A DNA stretch of 64,000 bases from GCA-016699835 sp964543905 (GTDB lineage: Bacteria; Planctomycetota; Phycisphaerae; Phycisphaerales; UBA1924): contig CAZIZO010000009.1 of NCBI GenBank assembly GCA_964543905.1, positions 62,001-126,000 of the forward strand. Direction: 5' to 3'. A program made the position numbers and the translations under genes. The notes under the pieces are model-generated. The model was not told where the DNA came from. It did no database searches and was given only the letters and a program-made list of their open reading frames with translations. Positions 49,858-59,432 of the stretch are shown piece by piece (position 1 is the stretch's first letter; the number at the start of each line of letters is the position of its first letter).

Positions 49858-52248
49858 TTAACAACCCGCGTCGTACCGGACCAGGTAATACAGCAGGTCG
49901 TCGATCGTCACGCCGCCATCGGGAACGCCCGTGCTGCTGCCGTCGTCGATATCGGCACCGGCGTTGCCCGCACGCCAGAGTTGGATGTAGTAGAGCAAGT
50001 CGTCGATCGTGACACCGCCGTCGGGCGTTCCGGTGCCCGTGCCATCGTCGTAATCGGCGACGCACCCGATCACGAGTTGGGCCGCGGTGCTGGGCGATGA
50101 ACCGCACGAGTTGGTCGCGACGCAGCGATACATCCCGGCCTCCGCCGCGGTGATGTTCGACACGGTCAGCGTGTTGGTCAGCACGCCCGAATATGGACCG
50201 CCGTCGGAGATGTTGACCCCGTCCTTCTGCCACTGGTACGCGATCGGCGTGACCCCGGCGCAGAAGGCGCTGAACGTCACCGACTGCCCCGCTCCCGTCG
50301 ATCGTCCGACGGGCTGCGTCTGGAAGGACGGCGCACCGGTCTCGAGCCAACGCCCGTCGGTGATGTATCGGGTCGGGTCCAAGCCACCGAAGGCGAAGGT
50401 CACGCCTCGCGTCTCCTCGAAGACCTGCCCGTGCCCCTGCCGCGCACCAAGATTCGGCGTGGCGTTCAACTGGAGCCAGTTGGCGCCGTCAAACTCCCAC
50501 GTCTCGCTGCTCCGGCCCGCGAGGGTAAACCCGCCCGTCATCACGACCTTGCCGCGTGCCGCATCGAACGACATCGCGGCCTCATCGCGAGCCGACGGGC
50601 CCGAGACCGACAGTTGGGTCCACACGGTCCCGTTCCAGACCCACGTGTCGCTCGTCAAGCCCACCACGTTGTCCGACCCGCCGAACAGCACGACGTTGCC
50701 GCGGACGGCGTCATACGTCATGGCCGCGTGGACGCGCGGCGTCGGCCCCGTCGTCGCCTTCAAGGTCCAGGCCGTCCCGTTCCACTCCCAGGTGTCCTGT
50801 ACAAACCCGACGCCGCCCGCGCCCTCGTCGCCGCCGAAGAGGACGACGACGTCGCGTGCCGAGTCGTAGGCCATCACGTGCGCCCGACGTGGCGACGGGC
50901 CGGGGCCACCCATCATGGACCAGTTCGACCCGTCAAAGAGCCACGTCTCCCCGCTGAAGAACGCACCGTTCTGACCGCCGAACAGGACCACCTTGCCCGA
51001 GCCTCGGTGGAAGGCGGCGGCGGAACGCTCACGCGCCGCGGGCGACGTGGCGGGCGAGAGGCTCGTCCACGTCTCGCCGTTGAAGACCCAGGTATCACCC
51101 AGCAGCCCGCTGCCGTTCTTCCCGCCGAAGAGCACGGTATTGCCCCGGGTCGAGTCGTGCGCCATGACGGGATAGATTCGCGCGGAAGGTGTGGAGCGAT
51201 CGTTGCGGAGCGACCACTCGTTGCCATCGAACCAGCGCAGATCGGAGAAGAACTGCACGCCCGAGCCATCGATCGTGACGCCGCCAAAGACGAGCGACAC
51301 GCCGCGCACGAGGTCATACGACATGTTGTGGAAGCCGCGCCCCACCAACCCCGGGGCGGTCAACTGCACCCATTGCGTGCCCGTCCATTCCCAGGTGTCA
51401 TCGAAGAAGGTGGTGAAATCGAACCCGCCGGACATGTAGACCGTGTTGGCGATGCGGTCGTACGTCATGCCGTGGACAAATCGGGCGGGGGGATCGTTGG
51501 GCCCACCCCCGGCGGAAACTTGCGTCCAGTTGGTGCCGTTCCAGGTCCAGGTGTCGTTCGTCACGGTACTGCCATCGGAGCCGCCAAAGAGCACGATGGT
51601 ATTGCTCCTCGCGTCGAAGGTCATCGCGGGGTTCCGGCGTGCCGACGGCGCGTTGGCCGGGGTGAGCAGGGTCCACGTCGTCCCGTCCCATGCCCAGGTT
51701 TCATTCAGATAGGCGCCCGTCGCGTCGCGTCCACCAAAGAGAATCGTCTGGCGACGAACCGGGTCATACGCCAGGCCATACAGGCGACGAGGCGAAGGCG
51801 ACGTCGCGGGCGTCCGTTGGGCCCAGTTGGTGCCGTCGAACTCCCACGTATCGCCAAAGACCGTGCCGTCATAGCCGCCAAACATCACCATCATGCGACG
51901 ATCGGAATCGAAGGAGAGGCACATGTCGTCGCGGTGCGAGGGCGACGGGCCCGTCAGAGCGACTTGTGTCCAGCGCGTGCTGTCGAACTCCCAGGTGTCG
52001 CCGTACATCCGCCCCAGCGTGCCGTCCACGCCCCCGAAGAGGACATACTTCCCGCGCACGTGGTCATAGGCGCCGCCGAACGAGCCGCGCCCCACGGGAC
52101 GCTTGGGGGTCTCCGCCCAACCCGGCGCGGGACACTGGGCCAGCACGGACGTGGGCAAAGCCATCACGCCCGCGCACGCCACGAGAGCGGCAGCAGGGGT
52201 GACACGAAGGGCGGCGCGAGCCCGGACCGAACGGATTTTGAACGACAT
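49858..52248 (-). CDS. Secreted 12-repeat Kelch-like/Ig protein with GC-type dockerin (copy B)
   Basis: The 796-residue protein starts M-S-F-K-I-R-S-V-R-A-R-A with GAGGAG 9 nt upstream; signal peptide ends near S-V-L-A-Q. Twelve repeats follow (R-R-L-Y-G-L-A-Y-D-P-V-R-R-Q-T-I-L-F-G-G is one), then one Ig-like domain (I-A-Y-Q-W-Q-K-D-G ... G-M-Y-R-C-V-A-T-N-S-C-G) and a GC-type dockerin with loops T-P-D-G-G-V-T-I-D-D and V-P-D-G-G-V-T-I-D-D. It is the paralogue of the downstream gene. A strong terminator separates the two, so they are separate transcripts. A promoter match lies at 52318-52345. Confidence 0.9.
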   Translation of the reverse strand: MSFKIRSVRARAALRVTPAAALVACAGVMALPTSVLAQCPAPGWAETPKRPVGRGSFGGAYDHVRGKYVLFGGVDGTLGRMYGDTWEFDSTRWTQVALTGPSPSHRDDMCLSFDSDRRMMVMFGGYDGTVFGDTWEFDGTNWAQRTPATSPSPRRLYGLAYDPVRRQTILFGGRDATGAYLNETWAWDGTTWTLLTPANAPSARRNPAMTFDARSNTIVLFGGSDGSTVTNDTWTWNGTNWTQVSAGGGPNDPPARFVHGMTYDRIANTVYMSGGFDFTTFFDDTWEWTGTQWVQLTAPGLVGRGFHNMSYDLVRGVSLVFGGVTIDGSGVQFFSDLRWFDGNEWSLRNDRSTPSARIYPVMAHDSTRGNTVLFGGKNGSGLLGDTWVFNGETWTSLSPATSPAARERSAAAFHRGSGKVVLFGGQNGAFFSGETWLFDGSNWSMMGGPGPSPRRAHVMAYDSARDVVVLFGGDEGAGGVGFVQDTWEWNGTAWTLKATTGPTPRVHAAMTYDAVRGNVVLFGGSDNVVGLTSDTWVWNGTVWTQLSVSGPSARDEAAMSFDAARGKVVMTGGFTLAGRSSETWEFDGANWLQLNATPNLGARQGHGQVFEETRGVTFAFGGLDPTRYITDGRWLETGAPSFQTQPVGRSTGAGQSVTFSAFCAGVTPIAYQWQKDGVNISDGGPYSGVLTNTLTVSNITAAEAGMYRCVATNSCGSSPSTAAQLVIGCVADYDDGTGTGTPDGGVTIDDLLYYIQLWRAGNAGADIDDGSSTGVPDGGVTIDDLLYYLVRYDAGC

Positions 52249-52317
52249 GATGCAGGTCTCCTCAGTGCTTCTCCCCAGCGACGAGCGCGCCGCGGGATGA
52301 CTCATTCCCCCAATCGG

Positions 52318-52345
52318 AAGATAACACGCGAAACGATCGCGGCAA
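52318..52345 (-). promoter_or_regulatory. Candidate promoter of Kelch-like copy B
   Basis: TTGCCG and TATCTT, 16 nt apart on the minus strand, ~70 nt before the start. Confidence 0.35.
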
Positions 52346-52491
52346 CTCAAAAAAGGACTTTGAAGCAACTTCGCCACAACGCGCACCCGTCACAATCGCG
52401 CACGCGTCGAGTTATTGGCCACCGCATTCCCCCACGACTGGCACGCTCGCCCGGTTTGATGCATGAGAGCAAAATCAGCCTTGCCGAAAGT

Positions 52492-52519
52492 AAAAAAGGC
52501 TGGGCAACATTGCCCAGCC
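52492..52519 (-). terminator. Intrinsic terminator of the matrixin gene
   Basis: 10-bp perfect stem GGCTGGGCAA/TTGCCCAGCC followed by six T on the minus strand. Confidence 0.93.
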
Positions 52520-52550
52520 TCACATAACTATATCGAGACGTTCCGCTGGT

Positions 52551-55500
52551 TTAGCAGCCCAGTTCAAACCGGACCAGGAAGTAGAGAAGATCGTCGATCG
52601 TCACGCCGCCGTCAACCGTCCCGGTCCCGCTCCCGTCGTCCACGTCGGCGCCCGGATCGCCATTCTCAAAGATGGCGAGGTAGTACAAGAGATCGTCGAT
52701 CGTCGTGCCGCCGTCGGGCGTGCCCGTGCCGCTCCCGTCGTCCACGTCGGTGATGCAGCCGGTGTTGACCGTCAGGGCGACGGCATCGCTCGTCACGCTG
52801 CCGCAGTCGTTCGTGACCACAACGTCGTACGACCCCGCATCACCCGCGCCGGCGGGGCTGATGGTCAAGGTGTTGGTGTCCGCACCCGAGATGCTCCCGC
52901 CATTCGTGAGATTCACCGTGTCCTTCCGCCAAACGTACGAGATCGAGGGCGACCCGGAGACCGCGACGCTGAAGACGGCCGACGCGCCCGCGTTCACCGT
53001 CTGCGCCGTCGGTGGCGTCGTGATGGACGGGCCGCTGTTCACCACGAGCGCGACCTGGTTGCTCGTGACGCTCCCGCACGTGTTGGTGACGACGCAGTCG
53101 TAGTTCCCAGCGTCCGCGAGGGTGATGTTGCTCAGGCCCAGCGACGCGCCGGTGGCGCCCAGGATGTTGGAGCCGTTGAGCCGCCATTGATAGGTGGGGG
53201 CGGGGATGCCCGAGGCGACGACGAACAACGTGTACTCATCACCAAGGCATCGAGACGCCCCAACGGGGTGCGTGGTGATGGAGGGTGCCGTGTTGAGGGT
53301 CAGGGTGGCGGCGGTGCTCGTGGAACTCCCGCACGAGTTCGTGACGACGCAGTCATAGTTCCCCACATCACCCGCCCCGATGGAGGGAATGTTGAAGGTG
53401 GCGCTCGTCGCTCCCCCGATGTTGACGGCGTTCTTGCGCCACTGGAACGTCGGGGTCGGCGTGCCCGAGGCGGCCACGCTGAACGACGCCGACGCCCCTT
53501 CGCAGCGCGAGAGGCTGACCGGATTCGAGGTGACCGAGGGCGGGACGTTCACCGTCAGCGTGGCGACATTGCTCGGCACGCTGCCGCACGAGTTCGTCAC
53601 GACGCAGTCGTAGTTGCCCTGATCGCCGGACGAGACCGACGCGATCGAGTAGGTCGCATTGGTGGCGCCGGGGATGTCGATCCCGTTCTTCCGCCACTGG
53701 AGCGTGGGCGTGGGGGAGCCCGAGAAGGCGATGGTGAAGGAGGCCGACGCGCCGGTGCAGCGCGTGAGCGAGGACGGTTGCGTGGTCACCCCGGGGCCCG
53801 TGCTGACGCCCAGCGTGGCGAAGTTGCTCGTGAGATTGCCGCAGGCATTGGTGACGACGCAGGTGTAGTTGCCGGCATCGCCCGCAACAACACCCGTGAT
53901 CGTCAGGTTGGGCGTGGTGGCGCCCGAGATGGAGCCGCCATCCACGAGGTTGGTAAACCCGCGACGCCATTGGTACGTCGGCGAGCCCGTCGCCACCACC
54001 GAGAAGGAGGCGTTCCCGCCCACGCAGGCCGACGTGCTCACCGGGTTCTGGGTGAACCCCGGCGCCGCATTGACGGTGAGCGTCGCGTTGTTGGAGGTGA
54101 CGCTCCCGCAGGTATTGGTGATGACACAGTTGTAGTCGGACGCGGCGTCGCCCGCGACGACGCCCGTGATGGTGAGCGTCGGGGAGGTGGCGCCCGAGAT
54201 GGTCCCGCCGTTGGTCAGGTTCGTCGTCCCGCGACGCCACTGGAACGAGGGCGTCGTGCCGGACGCGGCGACCGTGAGCGAGGCGTTGCCGCCCTCGCAC
54301 GCGGACGTGCTCGATGGCTGGGTTGTGATCGAGGGCGCGGTGCAGCCCCCGGCCGTCGCCGAGAGCGTGAGGGTGTAGATCTGCGTCTGCGTCGGCGTGT
54401 TGTTGTCCGAGACGCGGATGAAGTAGTTCCCGATCGTGGACAACGCGAAGTTGGTGATCGACTCGGCGCCCCCGAGGCCGTTGGCGTTCGCGGTGGCGAG
54501 CACCGTCGTGCCGTTGGACGCGTAGAGCGTGAGCACCAGGTCGGCCTGATTCAGCGCGTCCACGTTGTTCCCGCTCGCGCACGAGCCGTCCGCGTTCTGG
54601 GGGCTGCTGTCATAGGTCGAGCCCAAGGGGGTGACGGTCGCGGTCAGGTTGATCGTGCCCGCCGTGGTGAAGCGGAACCAATCCTGGTCCCCATCGACGC
54701 TGATCGCCGTGAGCGCGCCGTTGCTGATGGCCGGCGCGGGCACGGTGCTCGGGTTGAGGCTGCCCCCCGCCAGGAGGTTCCCCAAGATCGTGGCCGTGGC
54801 GCTCGTGTTGTTGGATTCGTAGGCGTCGCCGTAGTAGCGCTGCCCCGCGCGCAGGTCGTCCTGCTGCGGGCCATCGAACGAGGTGTTGATGAAGGGCTCC
54901 ATCAACTGGTTCGAGTTGCTCGAACAGACATGCTGGAATCCCAGCCCGTGCCCGTGCTCGTGCATGACCACATCGCGGAGGAAGCGATAGGAGTTGGTGC
55001 TCGATTGCCAGTTCTCCGACATGTCGAGAACCATGTCGCCCGTCGAGGGGAAGTAGTTGTACGCGAGCACGCCGTTGACCCCGTCGAGCGTCCGCCCGCC
55101 GATGCGGCAGTCGCCTCGCGCCCCCGCGGCCCCGGCGCTGGTCAAGAATGTCGCGCCGTCGTCCCAGTCGTTCCCGCCCACCGTGACGCGGGTGTACGAC
55201 GTGCCCGTCAACGCCGCCCAACGATCAAAGCACGCCTGGAACTGGGCGATCCACGTCGCTCGCCCACCCAGCGCGGCGAACTTCGAGTCCATCTGGGCGA
55301 AGAGATTGCTCGGGGCCGCCGCGCTCGTCAAGCCGGGTTCGGCGGGGATCGACGTCCCGTCCGGGATAAAACTCCACGTCAGCGCCCGAGGGGTGCCCAC
55401 CGTGCCCGACCATCGCGTCCCCAGGTTGTAGCCCGGATCGAGGAACTGCAGCATCGCGCGATTGACGGCCGCCATGACCTCGGGCTTGGGCGGCTCCGTC

Positions 55501-55838
55501 TCCGAGAAGCACATCATCGGCGGGTCGTACAGGAATCCGGGCCGAAACTCGACCTGATCCATGAGCCGATTCATCACCGCCACGACCTCCGGCGCCGCGA
55601 ACGGCCCGGTCATGTCCCATGCCTGTTCAAAACTCCCTGCGTAGACCGCGCGGAGCAGCATCTGCTCCACCTGGATCGACCCCCGCAACGATGACCTCTC
55701 GGAATCCGTGGTCTCGACCGCACCCGCCACCGACGAAAGCCCAACCGCGGGCAGGATCGCCGCGGCGACGAGAGACAAACGCCCACCCAGCCGGCGAGCA
55801 AACGAGCGGCGTGACGACGACAAGTTCTTGGTGTGCAT
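52551..55838 (-). CDS. Secreted matrixin-type metalloprotease with PPC domain, six Ig-like repeats and GC-type dockerin
   Basis: The 1095-residue protein has a signal peptide (~1-45), then a zinc metalloprotease with H-E-H-G-H-G-L-G-F-Q-H (293-303), the matrixin motif HExGHxxGxxH. A pre-peptidase-type beta-sandwich (D-W-F-R-F-T-T-A-G-T-I, later S-T-I-G-N-Y-F-I-R-V-S-D) follows. Six tandem ~85-90-residue Ig-like domains come next, each with Q-W-R-x-x or V-W-R-K and G-x-Y-x-C-V-V-T-N-x-C-G; the sixth has lost the first Cys (Y-D-V-V-V-T-N-D-C-G). A full GC-type dockerin ends the chain. The protease probably acts outside the cell, perhaps on matrix proteins; its long propeptide-like N-terminus has no obvious Cys switch. 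GGAAG lies before the ATG. Confidence 0.92.
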   Translation of the reverse strand: MHTKNLSSSRRSFARRLGGRLSLVAAAILPAVGLSSVAGAVETTDSERSSLRGSIQVEQMLLRAVYAGSFEQAWDMTGPFAAPEVVAVMNRLMDQVEFRPGFLYDPPMMCFSETEPPKPEVMAAVNRAMLQFLDPGYNLGTRWSGTVGTPRALTWSFIPDGTSIPAEPGLTSAAAPSNLFAQMDSKFAALGGRATWIAQFQACFDRWAALTGTSYTRVTVGGNDWDDGATFLTSAGAAGARGDCRIGGRTLDGVNGVLAYNYFPSTGDMVLDMSENWQSSTNSYRFLRDVVMHEHGHGLGFQHVCSSNSNQLMEPFINTSFDGPQQDDLRAGQRYYGDAYESNNTSATATILGNLLAGGSLNPSTVPAPAISNGALTAISVDGDQDWFRFTTAGTINLTATVTPLGSTYDSSPQNADGSCASGNNVDALNQADLVLTLYASNGTTVLATANANGLGGAESITNFALSTIGNYFIRVSDNNTPTQTQIYTLTLSATAGGCTAPSITTQPSSTSACEGGNASLTVAASGTTPSFQWRRGTTNLTNGGTISGATSPTLTITGVVAGDAASDYNCVITNTCGSVTSNNATLTVNAAPGFTQNPVSTSACVGGNASFSVVATGSPTYQWRRGFTNLVDGGSISGATTPNLTITGVVAGDAGNYTCVVTNACGNLTSNFATLGVSTGPGVTTQPSSLTRCTGASASFTIAFSGSPTPTLQWRKNGIDIPGATNATYSIASVSSGDQGNYDCVVTNSCGSVPSNVATLTVNVPPSVTSNPVSLSRCEGASASFSVAASGTPTPTFQWRKNAVNIGGATSATFNIPSIGAGDVGNYDCVVTNSCGSSTSTAATLTLNTAPSITTHPVGASRCLGDEYTLFVVASGIPAPTYQWRLNGSNILGATGASLGLSNITLADAGNYDCVVTNTCGSVTSNQVALVVNSGPSITTPPTAQTVNAGASAVFSVAVSGSPSISYVWRKDTVNLTNGGSISGADTNTLTISPAGAGDAGSYDVVVTNDCGSVTSDAVALTVNTGCITDVDDGSGTGTPDGGTTIDDLLYYLAIFENGDPGADVDDGSGTGTVDGGVTIDDLLYFLVRFELGC

Positions 55839-56061
55839 GCGTGCTTCCGTAACAAGGCCCCGACAGGAGCCCGAACTCAACCGACTCCCCTTCAACAGAA
55901 CTCCCATACCGCGAGCGGGATTGCATGGATCGCAAGCCCGAGAATACGCGGGCGTCCTCCATCTCTCCTGCTGTTGCTGCAATCTACGTCAAGAGGGACA
56001 ACCTGAAAACCCTATTCGGAGGAGATTGACGCCCCCATCCACAAAACCCAAGAAAGCAACG

Positions 56062-56097
56062 AAAAAGCGGACACGAAGTGATGCACTTCGTGTCCGC
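56062..56097 (-). terminator. Intrinsic terminator of the LamG/dockerin gene
   Basis: 14-bp perfect stem (GCGGACACGAAGTG/CACTTCGTGTCCGC) followed by five T on the minus strand. Confidence 0.9.
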
Positions 56098-56158
56098 GGG
56101 CGCTCCAAACAGACTTCAAACCTGAGGTTTACATGAAGATTGATTTATTGAGACTCAT

Positions 56159-59100
56159 TTAGCAGCCGAGTTCGAACCGTTGGAGGTAGTAGAGGAGGTC
56201 GTCGATGGTGACGCCGCCATCGGGCGTGCCCGTGGCCGAGCCATCGTCCACGTCGGCGGCGAGGTCGCCGTTCTCGAAGATGTAGAGGTAGTAGAGCAGG
56301 TCGTCGATGGTCACGCCGCCGTCGGGGATGCCGGTGAAGGACCCGTCGTCCACGTCCGCGACGCATGGACCAACGTATCCGACGCGGAAGGACTCCACGG
56401 TGTCCCACACACACGTCGGATCGCTGTTGCAGGTCCCCTCGACGATCAGGCGGTAGCGGTGGTCCGGGTCCGGAGCGGTGTAGTGGAGGTTGATCATCTG
56501 CGTGGTGGCCTCACCCGCCGAGAGCGAGATCGAGAACTGGACCGGGTCGCCCGGAGGAAGGCCGTTGAGGCTGATCACCTCGGTGTCGGGCTCGTCGTCC
56601 GGGGTGAGCACGCGAACGCGGATGTTGCGAGTCTCGGCGGAGGGGCCCGTGTTCGTGATCGTGATCGGGAGGTCCAGCCCGGGGCTGGGCACCGCGATGA
56701 GCGTGCTCAGGTTCGTCGGAATCTGGTTGCACAAGTTCGTGTTATCGACGACCTTGCCCTGTGCCGAGAGTTGATCGCCCGTGACGTTATTCTGCACGGC
56801 GAAGGTGTAGCACCCGGTCAGCCCGACGCCAAAGAGCCCCGCCGGGCGGGTGATGACCACGGGGAACGTGAAGCAACCGCCCGGGTTGATCACGGGGGTG
56901 ATGCCCGTGGAGGGTGAGAAGGTGGTGGGCCCCACGACGGAGCAGCCCGGGCCGACACCGTCGCCCATCAGGTTCCACGAGTACGTCGCGGGCGATGTGG
57001 TGTAGTTGCAGATGGTGAGATTCGCGGTGACCGTGGTCTGCCCCGGGACACAGAACGACGAGATGGGAGCGGAAACGGCGTTCTTGCACTTCCCCGAAAC
57101 GCCCGCGGCATAGACGCGCTGGATTTCAGCGGTGGAGAGGGCGGCCCGGTGGAACTCAACCTCGTCGATCCCGCCGGAGAAGAAGGAGGAAGCCGGATTG
57201 GAGGAGGCGCCCACGCGGAAGGGCGAACCCGGCGTGCTGTGGTTGCCCGCGCCGGCGCCGACGGTGATCGTCGGGGAGGCCACGCCGTTGACGTACATCG
57301 TCAGGGTCGGCACCGGCGTGGGACGATAGACGGTGGCGACGTGGACCCAGGTGTTGGCGGGCACAGCGAGGCCCGAGTTGTAGTTGGCGAAGGTGACGCC
57401 GTTGCCCAGTTGCGTCAAGAGCGTGCCGTTCGAGAGGAAGAACAGGTAGCCGAGTGAGGGGATGATGTTGGAGGCGGCGCGCTTGTCGGCGATGACACGC
57501 ACGCCGTTCGCGCCGGTGTGGTTGATCCACGCGTCGATGGTGAAGGCGCCGGCGCCGGGGTTGATCCCGGCATAGTCGGGAACCTGGACGTAGTCGTTGA
57601 CCCCGTCGAAGGTCCGGGAGTTATCGACCTGCACGCCCAAGGTGTGCGCGACGCCGTTGAGGTCGGTGCCGGGGAAGGCTGGGGCGCGGATGTTGGCGGC
57701 GGTGATCCCCGCGGGCTCATCAAAGGGGAGCCACAAGGTCATGCGGCTCGGCGCGGAGGTGCAGCCGCAGGTGTGGGTGCAGATGTCGCGCATGTTCGGG
57801 TCACGCGGAGTGAAGATGACATCCAACGCCACATACGGGCTTTGATCCGCTCGCACCATCTGGATCGGATTGAACGGGTCTCGCGCCGCTTGCTGGGGGA
57901 TGACGCGCTCGTCGCACACCTGGACCGCCGGATTGGCGCTCACGGTCGAGAGGAGCGTGTTGGTCTTGCTGGTCCAGAAATCGCGCCCGAGTCCAAAGTG
58001 GTTGCGGGCATCGGCGGCGACGAACACCCCCCCGTCGGCGGCGGGAATGGCTTCGTGGGCCAGTTCGGTCGTCGTCGGGAAGTTGGAGTTGAAGAAGCGG
58101 ACTTCATTGGTAATGACGCCCGAGTTGCTCACCCGCATCAGCGCGCCGTTCGTTGGACCGCCCGCGCTGGAGGCCTCCCGTCCCGCGAAGACAAAGCCCC
58201 CAAAGGGATGGGCACGGGCGGACTGGCTCTCCCAGAACGTCGGGGTGGTCAGCATCCAGAGGGGAACGCCGTTGGCGTCGGTGCGCACGACGTGCGAGCC
58301 GCGGTTGTTGCTCTGGAGATCGCGCCAAGGACCGGTGAAGACATAGCCGCCCGGGAAGGTCATGCCGTTCGCGCTGACGGGCGGGGCCAGGTCCATCCCT
58401 TCCCCCAGGAACTGCTCGCTCAAGGGTTGCGTCTGCAGGTAGACGTTGGACCAGCGGAGCGGGCCGCAGGCGTTGGACGTTTGGGTCCGCAGGGCGAGAA
58501 GTTCGATCGGGCCCACGTCACCACGGCGGGTCCATCCGACGACGGTGAACGTGCCGTCGGGATTCTGACGAACATCGTTGAAACTGGTGTACGCCGATGG
58601 CCCCCATCGAGCGTCGGTCCAGACGCACCCCGACACCTGATTTCCGTTCGCATCCGTGGTGATCAACACCCCCCCGCGGATCCCGCCCTGAGGCGGATTG
58701 CTGCGCCGGCCGATGAGCACCCATCCCCCTTGTGCGCCGGCGAGTTCGCGCGTCACGCTCTGCCCGTCCGTCGAGAAACCATCACCCTGATACACGTGTG
58801 CCCACATGACCGCGCCCGAGGCGGCGTTGACCTTCATCAGGAAGATCTCGTGCCCGGGGATGGGGCTGGGGCGCATCTCCCCCGCCACGACGTAGTTGCC
58901 GTCCTTCGCAACACGAACGCTGTGGGCCTCGAGTTGCCCGTTCGGGAACGGGTTTGAGTAGTGACGAACCCATTGGCGATTACCGCACTTGTCGAGTTTC
59001 TCGAGCATGATGTCGCGGGCGGTGACGGCATTGAGGGCGACACCGGCGGCGATCGTCCCGCCGTCGGGCGTGCGCTCGGTGCTCGTGGCCCATTCGTCGT

Positions 59101-59224
59101 TCTGCGTAAAGGTGAGTTCCTGATACGAGAGAGGGGGCGCGGCCGACGCCGGAAGGCCGGCAAGGGAGACCAGCAGGCCGGCGCCGAACAGGCCGGCGGC
59201 ATGTGCAACACGACGAGTACGCAT
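56159..59224 (-). CDS. Secreted PQQ-like/LamG protein with GC-type dockerin
   Basis: The 1021-residue protein starts at an ATG with GGGAGG 9 nt upstream and has a signal peptide ending near P-A-S-A-A-P. Residues ~35-480 form a repeat-rich region (D-G-G-T-I-A-A-G-V, D-G-N-Y-V-V-A-G-E, G-G-Y-V-F-T-G-P, G-G-F-V-F-A-G-R) that looks like a beta-propeller of the PQQ or SBBP kind. Residues ~520-740 are a LamG-like domain (W-L-P-F-D-E-P-A-G, F-D-G-V-N-D-Y-V-Q-V-P-D, I-D-E-V-E-F-H-R). A beta-rich C-terminal region and a full GC-type dockerin follow. The latter half parallels the truncated protein at the window start. The substrate or ligand is unknown. Confidence 0.88.
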   Translation of the reverse strand: MRTRRVAHAAGLFGAGLLVSLAGLPASAAPPLSYQELTFTQNDEWATSTERTPDGGTIAAGVALNAVTARDIMLEKLDKCGNRQWVRHYSNPFPNGQLEAHSVRVAKDGNYVVAGEMRPSPIPGHEIFLMKVNAASGAVMWAHVYQGDGFSTDGQSVTRELAGAQGGWVLIGRRSNPPQGGIRGGVLITTDANGNQVSGCVWTDARWGPSAYTSFNDVRQNPDGTFTVVGWTRRGDVGPIELLALRTQTSNACGPLRWSNVYLQTQPLSEQFLGEGMDLAPPVSANGMTFPGGYVFTGPWRDLQSNNRGSHVVRTDANGVPLWMLTTPTFWESQSARAHPFGGFVFAGREASSAGGPTNGALMRVSNSGVITNEVRFFNSNFPTTTELAHEAIPAADGGVFVAADARNHFGLGRDFWTSKTNTLLSTVSANPAVQVCDERVIPQQAARDPFNPIQMVRADQSPYVALDVIFTPRDPNMRDICTHTCGCTSAPSRMTLWLPFDEPAGITAANIRAPAFPGTDLNGVAHTLGVQVDNSRTFDGVNDYVQVPDYAGINPGAGAFTIDAWINHTGANGVRVIADKRAASNIIPSLGYLFFLSNGTLLTQLGNGVTFANYNSGLAVPANTWVHVATVYRPTPVPTLTMYVNGVASPTITVGAGAGNHSTPGSPFRVGASSNPASSFFSGGIDEVEFHRAALSTAEIQRVYAAGVSGKCKNAVSAPISSFCVPGQTTVTANLTICNYTTSPATYSWNLMGDGVGPGCSVVGPTTFSPSTGITPVINPGGCFTFPVVITRPAGLFGVGLTGCYTFAVQNNVTGDQLSAQGKVVDNTNLCNQIPTNLSTLIAVPSPGLDLPITITNTGPSAETRNIRVRVLTPDDEPDTEVISLNGLPPGDPVQFSISLSAGEATTQMINLHYTAPDPDHRYRLIVEGTCNSDPTCVWDTVESFRVGYVGPCVADVDDGSFTGIPDGGVTIDDLLYYLYIFENGDLAADVDDGSATGTPDGGVTIDDLLYYLQRFELGC

Positions 59225-59381
59225 CTTCAAATCCTCCCAACGCGAGCGTGTCTGGCGCTCGATTCCAGTCCTCACGTCCCGCGTGATCGCTCGCGCAGGA
59301 CAGCACACAACGGGCGGCAAGCCCGAGGAACGCGGTTCCACTGGTCGATGGGTGCACCCACGAAGGCCACGCTTCAACCCT

Positions 59382-59399
59382 TGTTCTCCTCGGAGAACA
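59382..59399. promoter_or_regulatory. Palindromic operator-like site at the predicted start site
   Basis: Perfect 8-2-8 inverted repeat TGTTCTCC/GGAGAACA immediately downstream of the -10 match, covering the expected transcription start. Confidence 0.4.
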
Positions 59400-59403
59400 G
59401 CCT

Positions 59404-59432
59404 ATTCGACCATCTCGGCGACCCCGTGTCAA
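59404..59432 (-). promoter_or_regulatory. Promoter match upstream of the LamG/dockerin gene
   Basis: TTGACA (59432-59427) and TCGAAT (59409-59404) 17 nt apart on the minus strand. The leader would be ~170 nt. Confidence 0.45.

Noticed and set aside
53187..55694. Plus-strand open frame of 835 codons opposite the matrixin gene
   Set aside because: Arg/Gly/Ala-rich shadow of the Ig repeats.
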